Source: Ceratotherium simum simum (taxonomy: Eukaryota > Chordata > Mammalia > Perissodactyla > Rhinocerotidae). Taken from it: 64,000 nt of DNA. Made by a program: the position numbers and the translations under genes. Of this stretch, positions 34,928 to 48,544 are shown piece by piece. The notes beneath the pieces are model-generated. The model saw only the letters and a program-made list of their open reading frames with translations, had not been told where the DNA came from and searched no databases. The stretch's first letter is position 1, and each line of letters begins with the position of its first letter. Where the stretch lies: assembly GCF_000283155.1 (NCBI RefSeq), contig NW_004454173.1, positions 12,035,359-12,099,358 on the forward strand. Direction: 5' to 3'.

Positions 34928-35105
34928 TTAAACAGGGTATTAGTTATCTATTGCTGTGTAAAAAATTACCACAAACTTAGTAGTATAAAACAACACACAT
35001 TATTTCTCAGTTTCTGTGGATCAGGAATCTATGCACAGCTTAGCTGGTACCTCTGCTTTGGGGTCTCACAAGAGAGACCACATGGGCAAGATGAATTTTC
35101 GTTAA
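34928..35105 (+). mobile_element. Old LTR-like repeat fragment
   Basis: GGGTATTAGTTATCTATTGC, TACCACAAACTTAGTAGTAT, GTGGATCAGGAATCTATGCA. It shares its start with 48545 and its middle with 26730. Confidence 0.45.
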
Positions 35106-37435
35106 ATATTTTATAATCTGTGAATATTTGAGTTTAGGGGCTCGATTAAACATTCTTTACATTTTATCCTTTGTTTTTTTATCCTAGTATTTACTGAGCT
35201 GATAATGGCTTCGAGCACTTCTTGATAATTCAAGATAAATAATAGCAGGAAATATGGCCATAGTGATTCATCAATTTCAGTGTCACTTGATTTATAGATG
35301 GCACGTAATCTGCTAGTAACTGTTTAGAAAAAAACTTTCTTGGTCTATTTCCCACTTTTTTTTAGGCAAACTTTTATTTCACTATGAAGACTTGTTTTTT
35401 GTTTTTGAGCTTGTCGTATTGACATTTTATAATTCATTTAGGTAAAATGATGAAACAAAGAGATTGTTTTATTTGATCAGTATTCTAGACAAAGCTGTCT
35501 GAAGGAGAATAAATATAAAAAGATTTCAACATATTAGAGTTAGCCTGTGAATTACAGTGGCTAGAAGGAAGTACAGTATAAAATAGTACCCTATGCTTTT
35601 CTTGTTACTGTTGTTGCTGGTTCAAATAAAATAGTTTGATTTTAATTCAGTGCTTTTGTTCATATAAATTTATGCAAAAGCTGTTGCTTGGCAAGATATT
35701 TCACGTCAGAAATGCATAAGAGATTCTAATAAGGTTTGGAGAGAAACTGAGGTGCACTTAATAAATATAGAATGCTATAGCTGCAAATAAATAAAGACAA
35801 AAGGGACATTCAAAAGTATAATTTAATGTTAATTCTCATTTACATTCAATAGCACTTCAAAAGTATTATCTCTCTTGCTACATGATGTGTACAAAAGCTA
35901 AGGGACTTAGTCATTTTACTGCAAGTCAGTGGCAGAAGCAGAAATAGAATGTTCCCAGGAATTACGAAGTTGTTTCTAATTTTCAGTACACTGCCGACAG
36001 TGTCATTTTTTATACCTTCTCAAGTTCCTCTTCTTTAAGTATTAACTCAGGACAATATGTTTTACAAGCCTAAAGATAATGACAAAATAGCCTATTTAAT
36101 ATTGCAATTACTCTTGGTAATTTAGTGTGATCAGAGATTTCCATATACCAATATTAGAAATGGCCACTTGAATCATTACATCTTTAAGTTATATAGGTCC
36201 ACCTGTGTAAGCATAGAGGGACTATGTGTAATATTTATTGAACTGTGCTATGATCAGTACTTGCAGCCTTTCATGTGGGTCATGAATCTGTGGGAGGAAA
36301 CCACATACTGTAAGTTTAGATTAAGTTCTCAGTTTATTTGGTCAACCCTACATAAGCTTATTGGAAGTGGTGTGGCCACATGGAATAGGAGTAGATGTAA
36401 TATATCTAAATGTAGCTTCCCTTGGCCCTTTAGAGTCCCTGATGGAGTCATAAACTGCCTGTGCGTTTATCCACACAAGGTAATTTCTTGCCAGATCTAA
36501 GTTCATTTCTCGTTATACTGTAATCCTTTTATACTCAGGGCTAGTGTTACCGTTTTGGAAGAATGTACGCAAACAATCCATGCATTTCTGTTTAAGGGAA
36601 TGTGTACAAACAGTGGGATCTGTTAGTCTTGAGCCAAACCTAAACATCAGTAAAGCCCTATTCTGATCCTTGAGAAGAAAGCTAAAAGTCGTTTCAAAGT
36701 ATTTCAATAATAAATATGCCTCCAGCTTCTCAGCATTATGGAGAGTACATCTCTTCACAATACTTATAGTGCTAAATACTACACACACACACATACACAG
36801 AGAAGATTGTTGCAAACCAACCTAAGCCAGTTGATCATTCATTATTATTTGTTCATTTTTGATAGCTATTGGTAGCTTCCAAAACTAGAGGCAGGTGAGG
36901 AAGATAGGTCTCCTGCTCCATAATTTTGCTAACATTTAATATGTTACAGTGAAGGCAAAACTCAGATTGAATTCTGCAACACACACAAATGTTAGTAAGC
37001 AGGTGCAAAAAGAGTCACACAATCTGTTCTGTAAGTCTGACAAAGTCCATGCTTTCTGTCCTTTTAGGTGTTCTTGCAATATCTTATATAAAGGGTTCTC
37101 TTGAGGCAGTTGTGATGTTATTCTGACAACAAGATTTGGTCTACCTTGTGTTCAAGTGTCAAAGAATATCTGAATCAGTCCCTGGACACTGTTGGTTTTG
37201 GAACTCAAGCCTAAAGCACCATTCCAAAGATTATAGATTACTGGATTTACCAGATTCGTACATGTTCACAAAGTTGTTAACAAAGTGCTTCTACAGCATT
37301 TCTAGGTATTTCACATTTTCATATATACTGAGTTAATTTTACAAATGAAATAATATTTTTAGAGTTTACTTAGCTAATAACAAACTATCTTTGATTGGAA
37401 ATAAAGCTGGGTGTTGTCGCCTTTGGGATATGGGC

Positions 37436-40400
37436 TTTTTCCCCCCAGCTTTACTGAGATATAATTGATACATAACATTATGTAAGTTTAAATTGTGCAA
37501 AGTGATGATTTGATATATGTATATATTGTGAAATGTTTACCACAATAAGGTTAGCTAACACATCCATCCTCTCACAGTTACCTTTTTTGTGTGTGTGATG
37601 AGAGCTTTTTTTTTTTTCCTGAGGAAGATTAGCTCTGAGCTAACATTGGTTGCCAATCCTCCTCTTTTTGCTGAGGAAGATTGGCCCTAGGCTAACATCC
37701 CTGGCCATATTCCTCCACTTTATATGGGATGCCGCCATAGCATGGCTTGATAAGCAGTGCATAGGTCTGCGCCCAGGATTTGAACCTGCGAACCCCAGGC
37801 TGCTGAAGTGGAGCATGCTAATTTAACCACTGTGCCACTGGGCCGGCCCCTGTGATGAGAGCTTTTAAGATTCTAATAGCAACTTTCAGTATATAATACA
37901 GTATTGTTAACCATAGGCATCATGTTGTCCATTAGATCCCCAGAACTTACTCATCTTATAACTGGAAGTTTGTTCCCTTTGACCACCTTCACCCATTTCC
38001 CCCACCCACACCCCCCTCCCCTTGCCCCTGCCAACCATTAATATACACTCTGTTCTGTGAGTTCAGCTTTGTTAGATTCCATATATAAGTGAGATCATAC
38101 AGTATTTGTCTTTCTCTGTCTGATTTATTTCACTTAGCATAATGCCTTCGAGCTTCATCCATGTTGTCACAAATGACAAGATTTCCATTTTTCTCATGGC
38201 CGAGTAATGTTCGATTATATATATATACACCACATATTCTTTATGCATTCATCTGTTGACAGACACTTAGGTTGTTTCCACGTCTTGGGTATCGTGAATA
38301 ACGCTGCAGTGAACATGGGAGTGCAGATATCTCTTCAAGATACTGATTTCCTTCCCTTTGGGTATATATCCAGAAGTGGAATTGCTAGATCGTATGGTAG
38401 CTCTATTTTTAATTTTTTGAGGAACCTCCATACTGTTTTCCATAGTGGCTGTGCTAATTTACATTCCCGCCACAGTGCACAAAGGTTCCCTTTTTCCCAC
38501 AGTCTTGCCAACACTTGTGTCTCTTGTCTTTTTGATAGTAGCCATTCTAACAGGTGTGCGGTGATATGTCATTGTGATTTTGATTTGCATTTACATGGTA
38601 ATTAGTGATGCCAAGCACTTTTTCATGTACCTGCTGGCAATTTGTATGTATTGTTTGGAAAAATGTCTATTCAGTTCCACTGCCTATTTTTAAACCAGAT
38701 TATTTTTTTTGCTATTGAGTTGTATGAATTCTTTATATATTTTAGATATTAACTCCTTATCAGATATATGATTTGCAAATATTTTCTTTCATTTCATAGA
38801 TTGCCTTTTCATTTTGTCGATTATTTCTATTGCTGTGCAGAGCTTTTTAGTTTGGTGTAGTCTTACTTGTTGATTTGCTTTTATTGCTTGTGCTTTTGGT
38901 TTCATATCCAAAAAATAATTCCCGAGACCACTGTCAGTGAAACTTTTCCCTATGTTTTCAGCTAGGAGTTTTACATTTTCAATTCTTAAGTCTTCAGTCC
39001 ATTTCAGGTGTAGTGGTGTAGGATAGGGTTTCAATTTCATTCTTCTGCACACGGTTATCCAGTTTTCCCCAACACCATTTATTGAAGAGACCATCTTTTC
39101 CCCATTGAGTATTCTTGGCTCCCTTTTCAAATATTAGTTGACCATACATGCAAGGGTTTATTCTAGGCTCTTGATTCTTTTCCATTGGTCTGTGTGTCTG
39201 TTTTTGTGCGAGTACCATACTGTTTTGATTGCTGTAGCTTTGTAGTATAGTTTGAAATCAGTAAATGTGATGCCTCCAACTTTGTTCTTCTTTCTCAGGA
39301 TAGCTTTGGCTATTTGGGGTCTTTTGTGGTTTCATACAACTTTTAGGATTGTTTTTTCTATTTCTGTGAAAAATGCCATTGAACTTTTGTTTTGAGTGCA
39401 TTGAATCTATAGATGGCTTTGGGTAGTATGGACATTTTAAAATATTAATTTTTTTGATCCGTGAACGTGGGATATTTTTCTCTTTGTGTCTTCTTCCATT
39501 TCTTTCATTAAAGTCTTGTAGTTTTCAATGTACAGATCCCTTCACTTCCTTGGTTAAATTTATTCCTAAGTATTTTATTGATTTTGTTGCTATTGTGAAT
39601 GGAATTTTTTAAAATTTCTTTTTCAGATGTTTCATTGTTAGTGTAGGGTTAGAAACGCAACTGATTGTTGTATGTTGATTTTGTCTCCTGCTACTTTGCT
39701 GAATTTGTTGATTAGTTCGAACAGTTTTTTGGTGGAATCTTTAGGATTTTCTATATACAAGATCATATCATTAGCAAATAAAGACAATTTTACTTCTTTT
39801 CCTATTTGGATGACTTTTATTTCTTTTTCTTACCTGATTGCTCTGGCTAGGACTTCCCCTACTATGTTGAATAAAAGTGGTGAGAGTGGGCACCCTTGTC
39901 TTATCGTTGATCTTAGAGGAAAAGCTTTTAACCTTTCATCATTGATTATGATGTTGGCTGTGAGTTTGTCAAATGTGGCTTTTAATATGTTGAAATATGT
40001 TCCTTATCTACCCAATTTGTTGAGTATTTTTATCATGAAAATATGTATTTTGTCAAATGGTTTTTCTGCAACTATTGAGATGCTCATGTAATTTTTCTTT
40101 CATTCTATTAATGTGGTGTATCACATTTGTTTATTTGCATATGTTGAACCATCCTTGCATCCCAGGGATAAATCCCACTTCATCGTGGTTGTGATCCTTT
40201 TAACGTGCTGTTGAATTAGATTTGCTTATATTTTGTTGAGAATTTTTTCATTTGTATTCATCAGTGATATTGGTCTGTAGTTTTCTTTTCTGTAGAGTCT
40301 TTATCTGGCTTTGGTATCAAGGTAATGCTGGCCTTGTCAAATGAGTTTGGGTGTGTTCTTTCCTCTTCTATTTTTTGGAAGAGTTTGGGAAGGATTGGCA

Positions 40401-41790
40401 GTAATTCTTTAAATGTTTGGTGGAATTCACCAGTGAAAAGATCTGATCCTGGGCTTTTCTTTGTTGGGAAGTTTTTGATTACTGGTTCAATATCCTTACT
40501 CATTATTGGTCTGTTCAGATTTTCTATTTCTTCACTATTCAGTCTTGGTAGGTTGTATGTTTGTAGGAATTTATCCATTTGTTCTGGATTATTCAGTTTG
40601 TTGACATATAATTGTTCATAGTAGTCTCTTAAGTTCCTTTGCACTTCCATGGTATCAGTTATAATTTCTTCTCTTTCATTTATAATTTTATTTGTTCGAT
40701 CCTCTCTTTTTATCTTAGTCTAACTGAAGATTTGTCAATTTTATTTTTTTAAAATACCAACTCTTAGTTTTGTTAATCTTTTTTATTTTTCTGGTCTCTA
40801 TTATATTAATTTCTGCTCTGTTCTTTGTTATATTCTTCCTTCTGCTAACTTTGGGTTTAGTTTCTCTTCTTTTTCTGTTTCCTTGAGGTGTGAAATTAGG
40901 TTCTTTATTTGAGATGTTTCTTTTTTTCTTAATGTAGGTGTATATTGCTATAAACTTCCCTCTTAGAACTGATATTGCAGCAGATTTTTATGTTTCCATT
41001 TTTGTTTGTTTCAAGATATTTTTTTATTTCCCTTTTGATACCTTCTTTGACCCATTAATTGTTCAGGAATGTGTTAATTTCCATATATTTATGGAATTTT
41101 CAGCTCTTCTCCTGTTACTGATTTCTAGTTTTGTACCTTTGTGGTCAGAAAAGATACTTGGTCTGATTTCAATGTTTTTTTTTTGTGACCTATCATATAG
41201 TCTATCCTGGAGAATGTTTCATGTGCACTTGAGAAGAATGTATATTCTGCTGCTTTGGATGGAATGTTCTGTATTTGTCTGTTAGGGCATTTTTGTCTAA
41301 AGTATCATTCAAGACCAATGTTTTCTTGTAGATTTTCTGAATGGATGATCTATCCATTGTTCAAAGTGAGGTATTGAAGTCCTCTACTGTTATTGCATTG
41401 TTGCCTATTTTTTCTTTCAAATCTGTTAGTATTTGCTTAATATACTTCAGTGCTTTGGTGTTAGATGCATGTATATTTACAATTTTTATATCTTCTTAAT
41501 GAATTGACCCCTTTACCCATTTATAATTACCTTCTTTGTTTCTTTTTAAAGTCTTTGGATTAAAGTCTATTTTGTTTGATATAAGTATAGCTACACCTGC
41601 TCATTTGGTTTCCATTTGCATGGAATATCTTTTTCCATTGCTTCACTTTGAGCCTATGTGTGTCCTTAAAGCTGAAGTAAATCTCTTACAGGCAGCATAT
41701 AGTTGGGTTTGTTTTTTTTAATCTTTCTAGTCACTCTATGTCTTTTGATTGGAGAATTCAGTACATTTACCCTTAGAACAATTAGCGATA
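37436..41790 (-). mobile_element. Long antisense L1 with decayed ORF2, split by an ERE
   Basis: The 3' UTR starts near CCCAGCTTTACTGAGATATA. The - strand carries ORF2 reverse transcriptase: 40650-40261 reads FPTKKSPGSDLFTGEFHQTF and [13 protein letters not shown]; the catalytic region at 39778-39767 reads FAND where FADD is needed. An ORF of 113 codons at 39130-38789 and another at 39218-38994 lie downstream. About 4.1 kb of L1 remain; ORF1 and the 5' end are missing. Confidence 0.92.
37610..37850 (-). mobile_element. ERE SINE with perfect 16-bp target duplication
   Basis: TGTGATGAGAGCTTTT lies at 37594-37609 and 37851-37866. Body: TGAGGAAGATTAGCTCTGAG to CACTGGGCCGGCCCC. It inserted into the antisense L1, so it is younger than that L1. 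Confidence 0.97.
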
Positions 41791-41799
41791 AGTAAGGAC

Positions 41800-41995
41800 T
41801 TACAAATGCCATCTTATTAATTCTATGGGCCAAAATGTTGAAGAGGAAGGAATACTCCCAAACTCATTTTATGAGGCCAGCATTACCCTGATACCAAAGC
41901 CAGATAAGGAATCTACAAAAAAGAAAACTATATACCAATATCTCTCATGAATATTAAAAAATTCTCAACAACAAAATATAAGCAAATCTTGAAGT
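41800..41995 (+). mobile_element. L1 ORF2 fragment, sense
   Basis: AATACTCCCAAACTCATTTT, GAGGCCAGCATTACCCTGAT, ACCAAAGCCAGATAAGGAAT. It covers the same RT region as 40320-40390 of the neighbouring antisense L1, so it is a separate insertion and not the inverted 5' end of that one. Confidence 0.8.
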
Positions 41996-42674
41996 GTTTA
42001 TTCCCTAATAAAGTATTTCCCTACTCCTAGAGTGTAGATTAGAACACACAGACACCAATACAGAAACACATACAGCATGTACGCAATGTTGTAAGATATT
42101 TGAAAGTATATTACTGACATTTTAGCTAAGTTGTATAGAGACTGACTAAGCGAGTTACATTTGATTTTCATCCTATTTTTGTTTCTGTTTACATTTCCAG
42201 TAACATTTATATACAGAGAACTGCTGCTTCAGATCAGATGTCATATATTTGCCTGGTCTACCTCATTTAAAGGAAATCAGGTTTTGTAGAAATCATAAAT
42301 TATATAAATGGTTCTTTTAATGACCACTTATCTCAACTATAGTATACAATATTATATCCATAGAACAGTCACCTGTAAAGTGATTATCTGTAGTCAGTTA
42401 AGAAATCTTAAGTTAGATGAATAATTGTTACTCGTCTAATAAATGAAAATCAGCAAGCATATGCTAAATTGAATTATGGGTTATATTAATATTCAAAGAT
42501 ATAACAGACTTAATTTAAATATTTTAAACTCCTGTTTTTGGAGAATCAAGCAGATAAAAAAATGCATCGTGCTCTCAAGACTCAAACTCCAAGAGAATGC
42601 AGTTTCTTAATATATTGTATGCATCCTTGTATATATAAATGTGCATACATTCTACTCTTCTCCCCTCCCCTGAG

Positions 42675-43000
42675 TTCTCTCTGTCCATTGAAGACCTGTT
42701 CATTTTTCAAAGACTTTGTCCAAATAAGCTTCTTCCCAAAGCCTTTCCTCAGTTTCCTTCTGGTGTAAAATCAATATCTCACACTGTCTCTCATAGTACT
42801 TGTTGGTACCTCTGAGGTATTTTACTAGACATTGTATTAAAGACATTTATAGACTTGTTTTATCTTAATCTCTTCCTTCCTTTCTAACTACCTGGCAAGC
42901 AGGGGCTATTTCTTTCATCGTAGAATCCCCTGAAGTATTAAACATAGTGCCTCCTACAAAGTAAGTTTTGAGTATGTTTTTAAGAATGCATTTATTTAGA
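42675..43000 (+). mobile_element. L2 LINE 3' end, sense
   Basis: AGCCTTTCCTCAGTTTCC, CTAACTACCTGGCAAGCAGG, TAGTGCCTCCTACAAAGTAA and a decayed poly-TGAATG end. Confidence 0.6.
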
Positions 43001-43663
43001 GTTCTAATACCAAAATATCCCAGAGAAATTCATTGTAAGGATAATTATGTTTCTTTTTTCTTCTTAACTGATTACTCTGGCTCATTTTTATTTTTCTTTT
43101 TGTTGAATCCAGACTGCTTCAAGGAAAAATTCTTGGAACAAATTAATTTGGGAAGCATGCTGACATTTTCCATAGATGGTATTTGGACTTTTAGAAAAAA
43201 AATTGTATCCATATCTTTACATCAAAGTGTAAAAATTGGCAAGAATTGATGGTAACTAGGAAGATGGGTGTTTACAGTGCATGCCATGTAGGCTGCCATT
43301 GTGCATCTTCTCTTTACTGAATTCTCCCCTCCCCCTCCCAAGTATCCAATCACTAGGAAAGAAGTAGACTAGGAGATATTTCTTTGACTTGAACTGCTAA
43401 CGTTATTAATCATGTTTAGAAACTTTGTAAGACCATGGTCTGTTCTTTTAGTTGATGAATTTTTTTGTAATTTTATAAATGAGAAACTGAATGGCTTATA
43501 TATTATGTTTAATGTAAAGGAGAACTTGAAAATAATTTCATACTCTGTATTTATGTTCTTTAGCAGAGTAAATTTTTTTTCTCTTTTATATAAGACAATT
43601 ATAAGGAGAATGATGCTGAGATAGTTTATAAGTAGACTTCTGTTTTTATGGAACACCCCAAAG

Positions 43664-43850
43664 CAGTGGTTTTCAAAGTATGGTCATTTGACAGTAGCAT
43701 CAACATTACCTGGGAACTTGTTAGAAATCCAAAGGCTCAGGCCCCACCCCAGAGCTTTGAATCATAAACTTTGGAGAAGTGGCTCAGTAATCTTTATTTC
43801 AGTAAGCTGTCTCAGTGGATCTGATGTACACTAAAGTTTAAGAACCACTG
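43664..43850 (+). mobile_element. MER5A (hAT-Charlie MITE)
   Basis: The ends CAGTGGTTTTCAAAGTA and TTTAAGAACCACTG are inverted repeats. The interior has TTACCTGGGAACTTGTTAGA and AGGCCCCACCCCAGAGC. Flanking 8-mers CCCCAAAG and CCCTTAAG fit the 8-bp hAT target duplication with two changes. Confidence 0.9.
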
Positions 43851-45079
43851 CCCTTAAGTAAAAAATTTTGGTATTTAAATTCCTGACAGAGAAACTTTGT
43901 AACAGAAAAAGAAACAGTTACTACCAATGAGTCATCTTTGGGAGTTTATCAAAACCAGTTAGTCTCAGGCACCTGGCCGAGTTCACTAATGAAATAAATA
44001 TTTCCGTCTTGTTTCCTGTCAAGTGTAGAACTTCATGCAATATGATGGAAATAAGGTTCAGATCTGTTCAAAAGCATTTATTGGGCACCTTCTATTTATT
44101 CATTTTAGGAGGACTGCTGCTTTTACAAGACTTTTATTGACTCATTTATGCAGCCAGAGTTGTTATTAATAGCATGAGCCTTGAAAGAAGAATGTAAATA
44201 GAATATTTCTGTACATGTTTGTGTCGGAGAATATAAACCCACATGTGTAAACTTTAGTTTCTCCATTCCAGCCTTGTTTTCCAGTTAAAACCTGTTTGGA
44301 TCTTTTTTCATAATTCATCTATGTGTGATATGGGAGTTAGTATGTTTGTTATTAATAGATGTCAACCATTTTTACCTTTTTTCTTCTACCCATTTTTCCT
44401 TCCTTGAATGATGCCGTTATTGCTAAATCAGCAAGGATATGTTTATTTATGACTTCTCTGTTTTCAAACAGGACTTTTGCATATTTAAATAAAAATGTAG
44501 TTAAAGGAAGGTATGTATTGATATTTTGACAGATTTTAATTTTCTCTGTCTTGTCGGGATACAACTTGAGACCATTAGAATCTTGTTGCTATAACTGTAA
44601 GTCATGGTGTTGAATTTGCATTTGAGGTATAGAAAATAGAACAATGTACTTGAATGTGCTTTTCCTCACAGAGGCATAGCTTGAAAGGAGCATAATGTCA
44701 GTATGGTGAGTGTAATGAGATTTTTTCCTCCTGTCCAATTAAGTAATATTTAAGGTCATGAATACCCAGTTGTGGTTGTATATCCATATTCTATTTATGA
44801 TGAACCCATATGATTTCTTTCATTTTCAATTTATGTGGGTTTTTTTTTTTCCTGGAAATTTTATGCTGTTCTGAAATATTTTGATATAAAATGTATTTAC
44901 TTCATTATTTTTAGGTAGATTTATAATAATGTTGGTATTTTATGATCTCTCCTTACCTCACTGACCTTTACTCCTAATGCTTCATAATTTTCATACTAAA
45001 CTTCTCATTTATTGAGAAGCAAGTGAGTCCCTCATAAGACGCTAGAAACAGAATTGGAAAGCTGGTAGAAAACTAGACC

Positions 45080-45220
45080 TTTAATTTCTGTCTCTTTCTC
45101 TCTTTGTCTCTCTGTCTCATCTGTGTGTCTGTCCTTTCCTTATTTATTTTCTCCTTCTCTCATCTCTCACATCTGATTCTCTTTGTCTGTCTACCTTACT
45201 CTTCTCTCTCTCTCTCTCTG
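45080..45220. repeat. Pyrimidine-rich tract with (CT)n
   Basis: CT-rich sequence of about 140 bp ending in TCTCTCTCTCTCTCTCTG. It gives rise to a chance 67-codon ORF. Confidence 0.85.
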
Positions 45221-46151
45221 CAGATCAGCTTTCATTGCTTTAGTGTGCACATGGCCAAACGTTGGAGCCCCACAGCTCAGTTTGAGTGGCCCGCTGAGAC
45301 TAACTAGTGGTTCTCGGTTTATATTCTAAATTTCCAGGAGGAAGAAACTAATTAGCCTTGCTTGTATCAGGTTTATGTACCCCGTCCAATCAATTATGGG
45401 AGAATGAGGGAGGGTTACATAGTACAAACACAGCTACTCTATAGATGGTGGCAGGGGGTGGTACTAAAAGAAAGTGACTGTTGGCTCTGCACTTAATGCC
45501 TGACTCATTAGGGCTGATGTGATGATTACATTAAATAACACATGAATATCTGTGAGTTCCTAATAGGCAATGGAGCTGGCATAGTAGTTGAATACTGTGT
45601 ATCACCATAAAGTGGATACCTCCCAGATATTAATTGCTTGACTTAATCTTCCTGGGCAAAAGAACAGTCATCACTCACATTTTATAGTTGGTCACGTAAA
45701 TATTAAGCAACCTGCTTAATATCACAGAGTAAAGTAGTTTTAGACTTAGAAATAGAATTTAGACATGTAAGTTTTCTCTTTCTCTTCATCAAAATGCACT
45801 TATTAAATTCCTAATAGCACATGAGGCTATGCCAAGAAAATTACTTTGACCTTTCCCTGATCTCAAAAAGCATATAATTAAGACGTGCATTAGACGTTGC
45901 AGATAGCCTATATGAAATATTAGTCAGTCATGCAAGGGCTAGTGATGCACTTACATTCAATGCAATTTTAGGGTGCATAGATATGGGTTAGAATGCAGTA
46001 GTAATATGAGAGACAACATTGGGGTAGGTATTAAATTGAAGCATGGCTATGGGAATTACATATCTCACCTGAGTAGAGTAAGGAACATCACTGATACATA
46101 CACCCTGGATTGTAGTGTGAAACTTCTTTTATATTATTAAATAGATATGGA

Positions 46152-46361
46152 TAGTCATGTGCTGCATAATGACATTTCAGTCAACGATGGACTGCATATA
46201 TGATGGTGTTCCCATAAGATTAGTACCATATAGCCTAGGTGTATAGTAGGCTATACCATCTAGGTTTGTGTAACTACACTCCATGATGTTCGCCTAGTGA
46301 CAAAATCACCTAATGATGCATTTCTAAGAACACATCCCCATCGTTAAGCAACGCATGACTG
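46152..46361. mobile_element. Palindromic MITE (TA-target, resembling MER53)
   Basis: The ends TAGTCATGTGCTGCATAATG and, in reverse, CAGTCATGCGTTGCTTAACG are inverted repeats, and further inverted matches (CATATGATGGTG; GCCTAGGTGTATAGTAGGC) run inward. TA follows the right end; the left flank is GA, probably mutated. The family name is from memory. Confidence 0.7.
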
Positions 46362-46837
46362 TACATATATATGTATACATATGTATCAGATTCAAAACTT
46401 GAATGATTGTTTAAAATTATAAAACCTATTTAGTTAATAACTAAGAGCTGTAGAATTTCTGAACTGCTTCATTGCCAGGAAGTCTTAAAGGAAGGAAAGA
46501 TCACGAGATAGGCCTGAAAGGATATTAGATGCATTGCTCATGCTCTTCCTGTCTGCTTTATCTATCTGAAATTGGAATAGTAAACTTATAATTATAGGTC
46601 ACATGTAGGCACTGTCATTGATTCTTATTAGTCATTAAGATAGTGTTGATTACATTTTATGTATTCATTGCATAAGTTGATGCATAAACTGGTGAAGGCT
46701 TAACCTTGAACATCTTTTCTCTTGGCATTTGTGATGGCAGAGAATAAATCATCAGTTATATGCAAACGTGCATGCAGCACTGGAGTAAAATCCCTTTAAG
46801 GACTTTTCCAGCGCTCTAAAAGAATTGATTAGAGACT

Positions 46838-46916
46838 TTTTTTTTCTCTCTTTCTTTTTTTTTGTGGTAACATTGGTTTATAACATTGTATAAATTTCAG
46901 GTGTACATCATTATAC
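46838..46916 (-). mobile_element. Very short L1 3'-end insertion with 12-bp target duplication
   Basis: TGATTAGAGACT at 46826-46837 and 46917-46928 flank only a T-rich tail (antisense poly-A) and about 50 bp of L1 3' UTR (GTGGTAACATTGGTTTATAA, CAGGTGTACATCATTATA). It is an extreme 5' truncation. Confidence 0.88.
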
Positions 46917-48544
46917 TGATTAGAGACTCTTTTAACATGTGAGAGAGTGTTATCTCATTTGTTCAAAAATATTAAGAAAATAACAGCAAATGGTGATTTC
47001 TTTAAGATGGCAAGTTGAAAAGAGACCTTGATGATTGAATTCATTAAAATGATGTGCTTTGGTTAAGTATTATGAAACAGTGTTAAGATTTTGCTGCAAC
47101 AGATCTGAAAGTGACAAATTACAGAACACAGGTGAAATTATTTCATTAACTCATATGTTGCTATTGATTGTATGTGCAATGAATCTAAGGAAAATTTGCA
47201 GAAAGATATGTGGCTCACATTCCTGGAAGGAATAAAGCCTGGAGTAAAGCTTTCCATTGATTATTGATCATTTTATACAAGACTTTAAAAGAGAGCTTAT
47301 AGGTCAGAATAAAGATAAGTATCTAAGTTTTAGGTGTGATTAAAATAGAAGATAAGCAACATATTAAGATAGTGGAAAAGGAGATACTGGTTCATTATCC
47401 AAAGTTTACATTTAAAGTTTTAGGACATGTTTTCTTATGTTTTTGAATGGATTATCTATCACCTGTAGTTTTTTTCCAGTTAGATGGCATTTTGGAACCC
47501 TTTGGATGTTACATATTTGTAGCCTGATAGAAGGAATTCATATCAAGATGACTGTCAAATAAAAAAATTTGTTAATTGGTTATTTATATAAAGGAAATTA
47601 GAATACATAAATAAAATGGGAATTTGGAGGCTGGAGTAAAAATGCTATTGTAGCACTTTTTCTTCTCTATTGAAGCTCAAAAATTTAGTTGGTTTGTGAA
47701 TGATTAAACAATGCATTACCTTCTGCATAAAGGGCAAATATAATTCCACCAAGTTTATAACACAGGCAGCCCTGCCTGAAGTTAAAGACAGAATTGTGGT
47801 TTTAAGACATTAGCGTTTACAGAATACAGAGCAGCGTCAGTTGGTTGAGGGTTATGGCTCTAGTGCCTTATATCGTTTTACAGGGAATATCCCTTTAAAC
47901 TTTTATTAAGAGTCTTCCTGAGCTTCGAAATGAGGAGGGGCTTTAAGGCACTCTTTTTTCCATCAGAGAAGACAAATGGAGAATTCCTTGACACGTTATC
48001 TTTAGAATTTGTTAAATCACAGACATCTGCACCCAGTGATGTCCATCATCTGAGGAGTAAAGGGCCTGTCTTGACAGTTTCTGTAAACCACATTTAGGTA
48101 TTTAGTTCACCCTCATATAAATACGTTGTAACTTTCAAGATACAAGACAATCTGATACCATTTCCTACAAAAATAACTACCAAAGTTTACTTCTCAAGCA
48201 ACTGTTAGAATGACATATTAAACTTTTAATTCAGGCCATTTATCATACTACAGTCGTGATACTTATAATACTTGAGTCAGTTGGCCTAGTTGATGTCAAA
48301 GAGCATAATGTTAAGGAAGAGGTCATGAATTGAATCCATATACCAAACCGTTAGATTTATGTGGAGAGAAATTCTGTTTTATGGCTAGAGATAGCATTCT
48401 TCATCTTATAAACCTGTAGGTACGTGTCTTATTGATTCCTCACTCCCTCTTTGAACAGTGCCCATTTGAGAAGTAGGTTAAATTTTGCAGGAAAGAAAGG
48501 AGAATAAGCTACTCAAAGCATATGTTGTTTCATTGGCTTGGTTC

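Noticed and set aside
38207..40621. Several + strand ORFs of 98-139 codons
   Set aside because: They are the reverse strand of the antisense L1 ORF2; the real coding sense is on - and is dead.
41800..41995. Inverted 5' end (twin priming) of the L1 at 37436-41790
   Set aside because: It covers the same RT region that is already present at 40320-40390, so it must be a separate fragment.
45104..45307. 67-codon Ser/Leu-rich ORF
   Set aside because: It is produced by the (CT)n tract.
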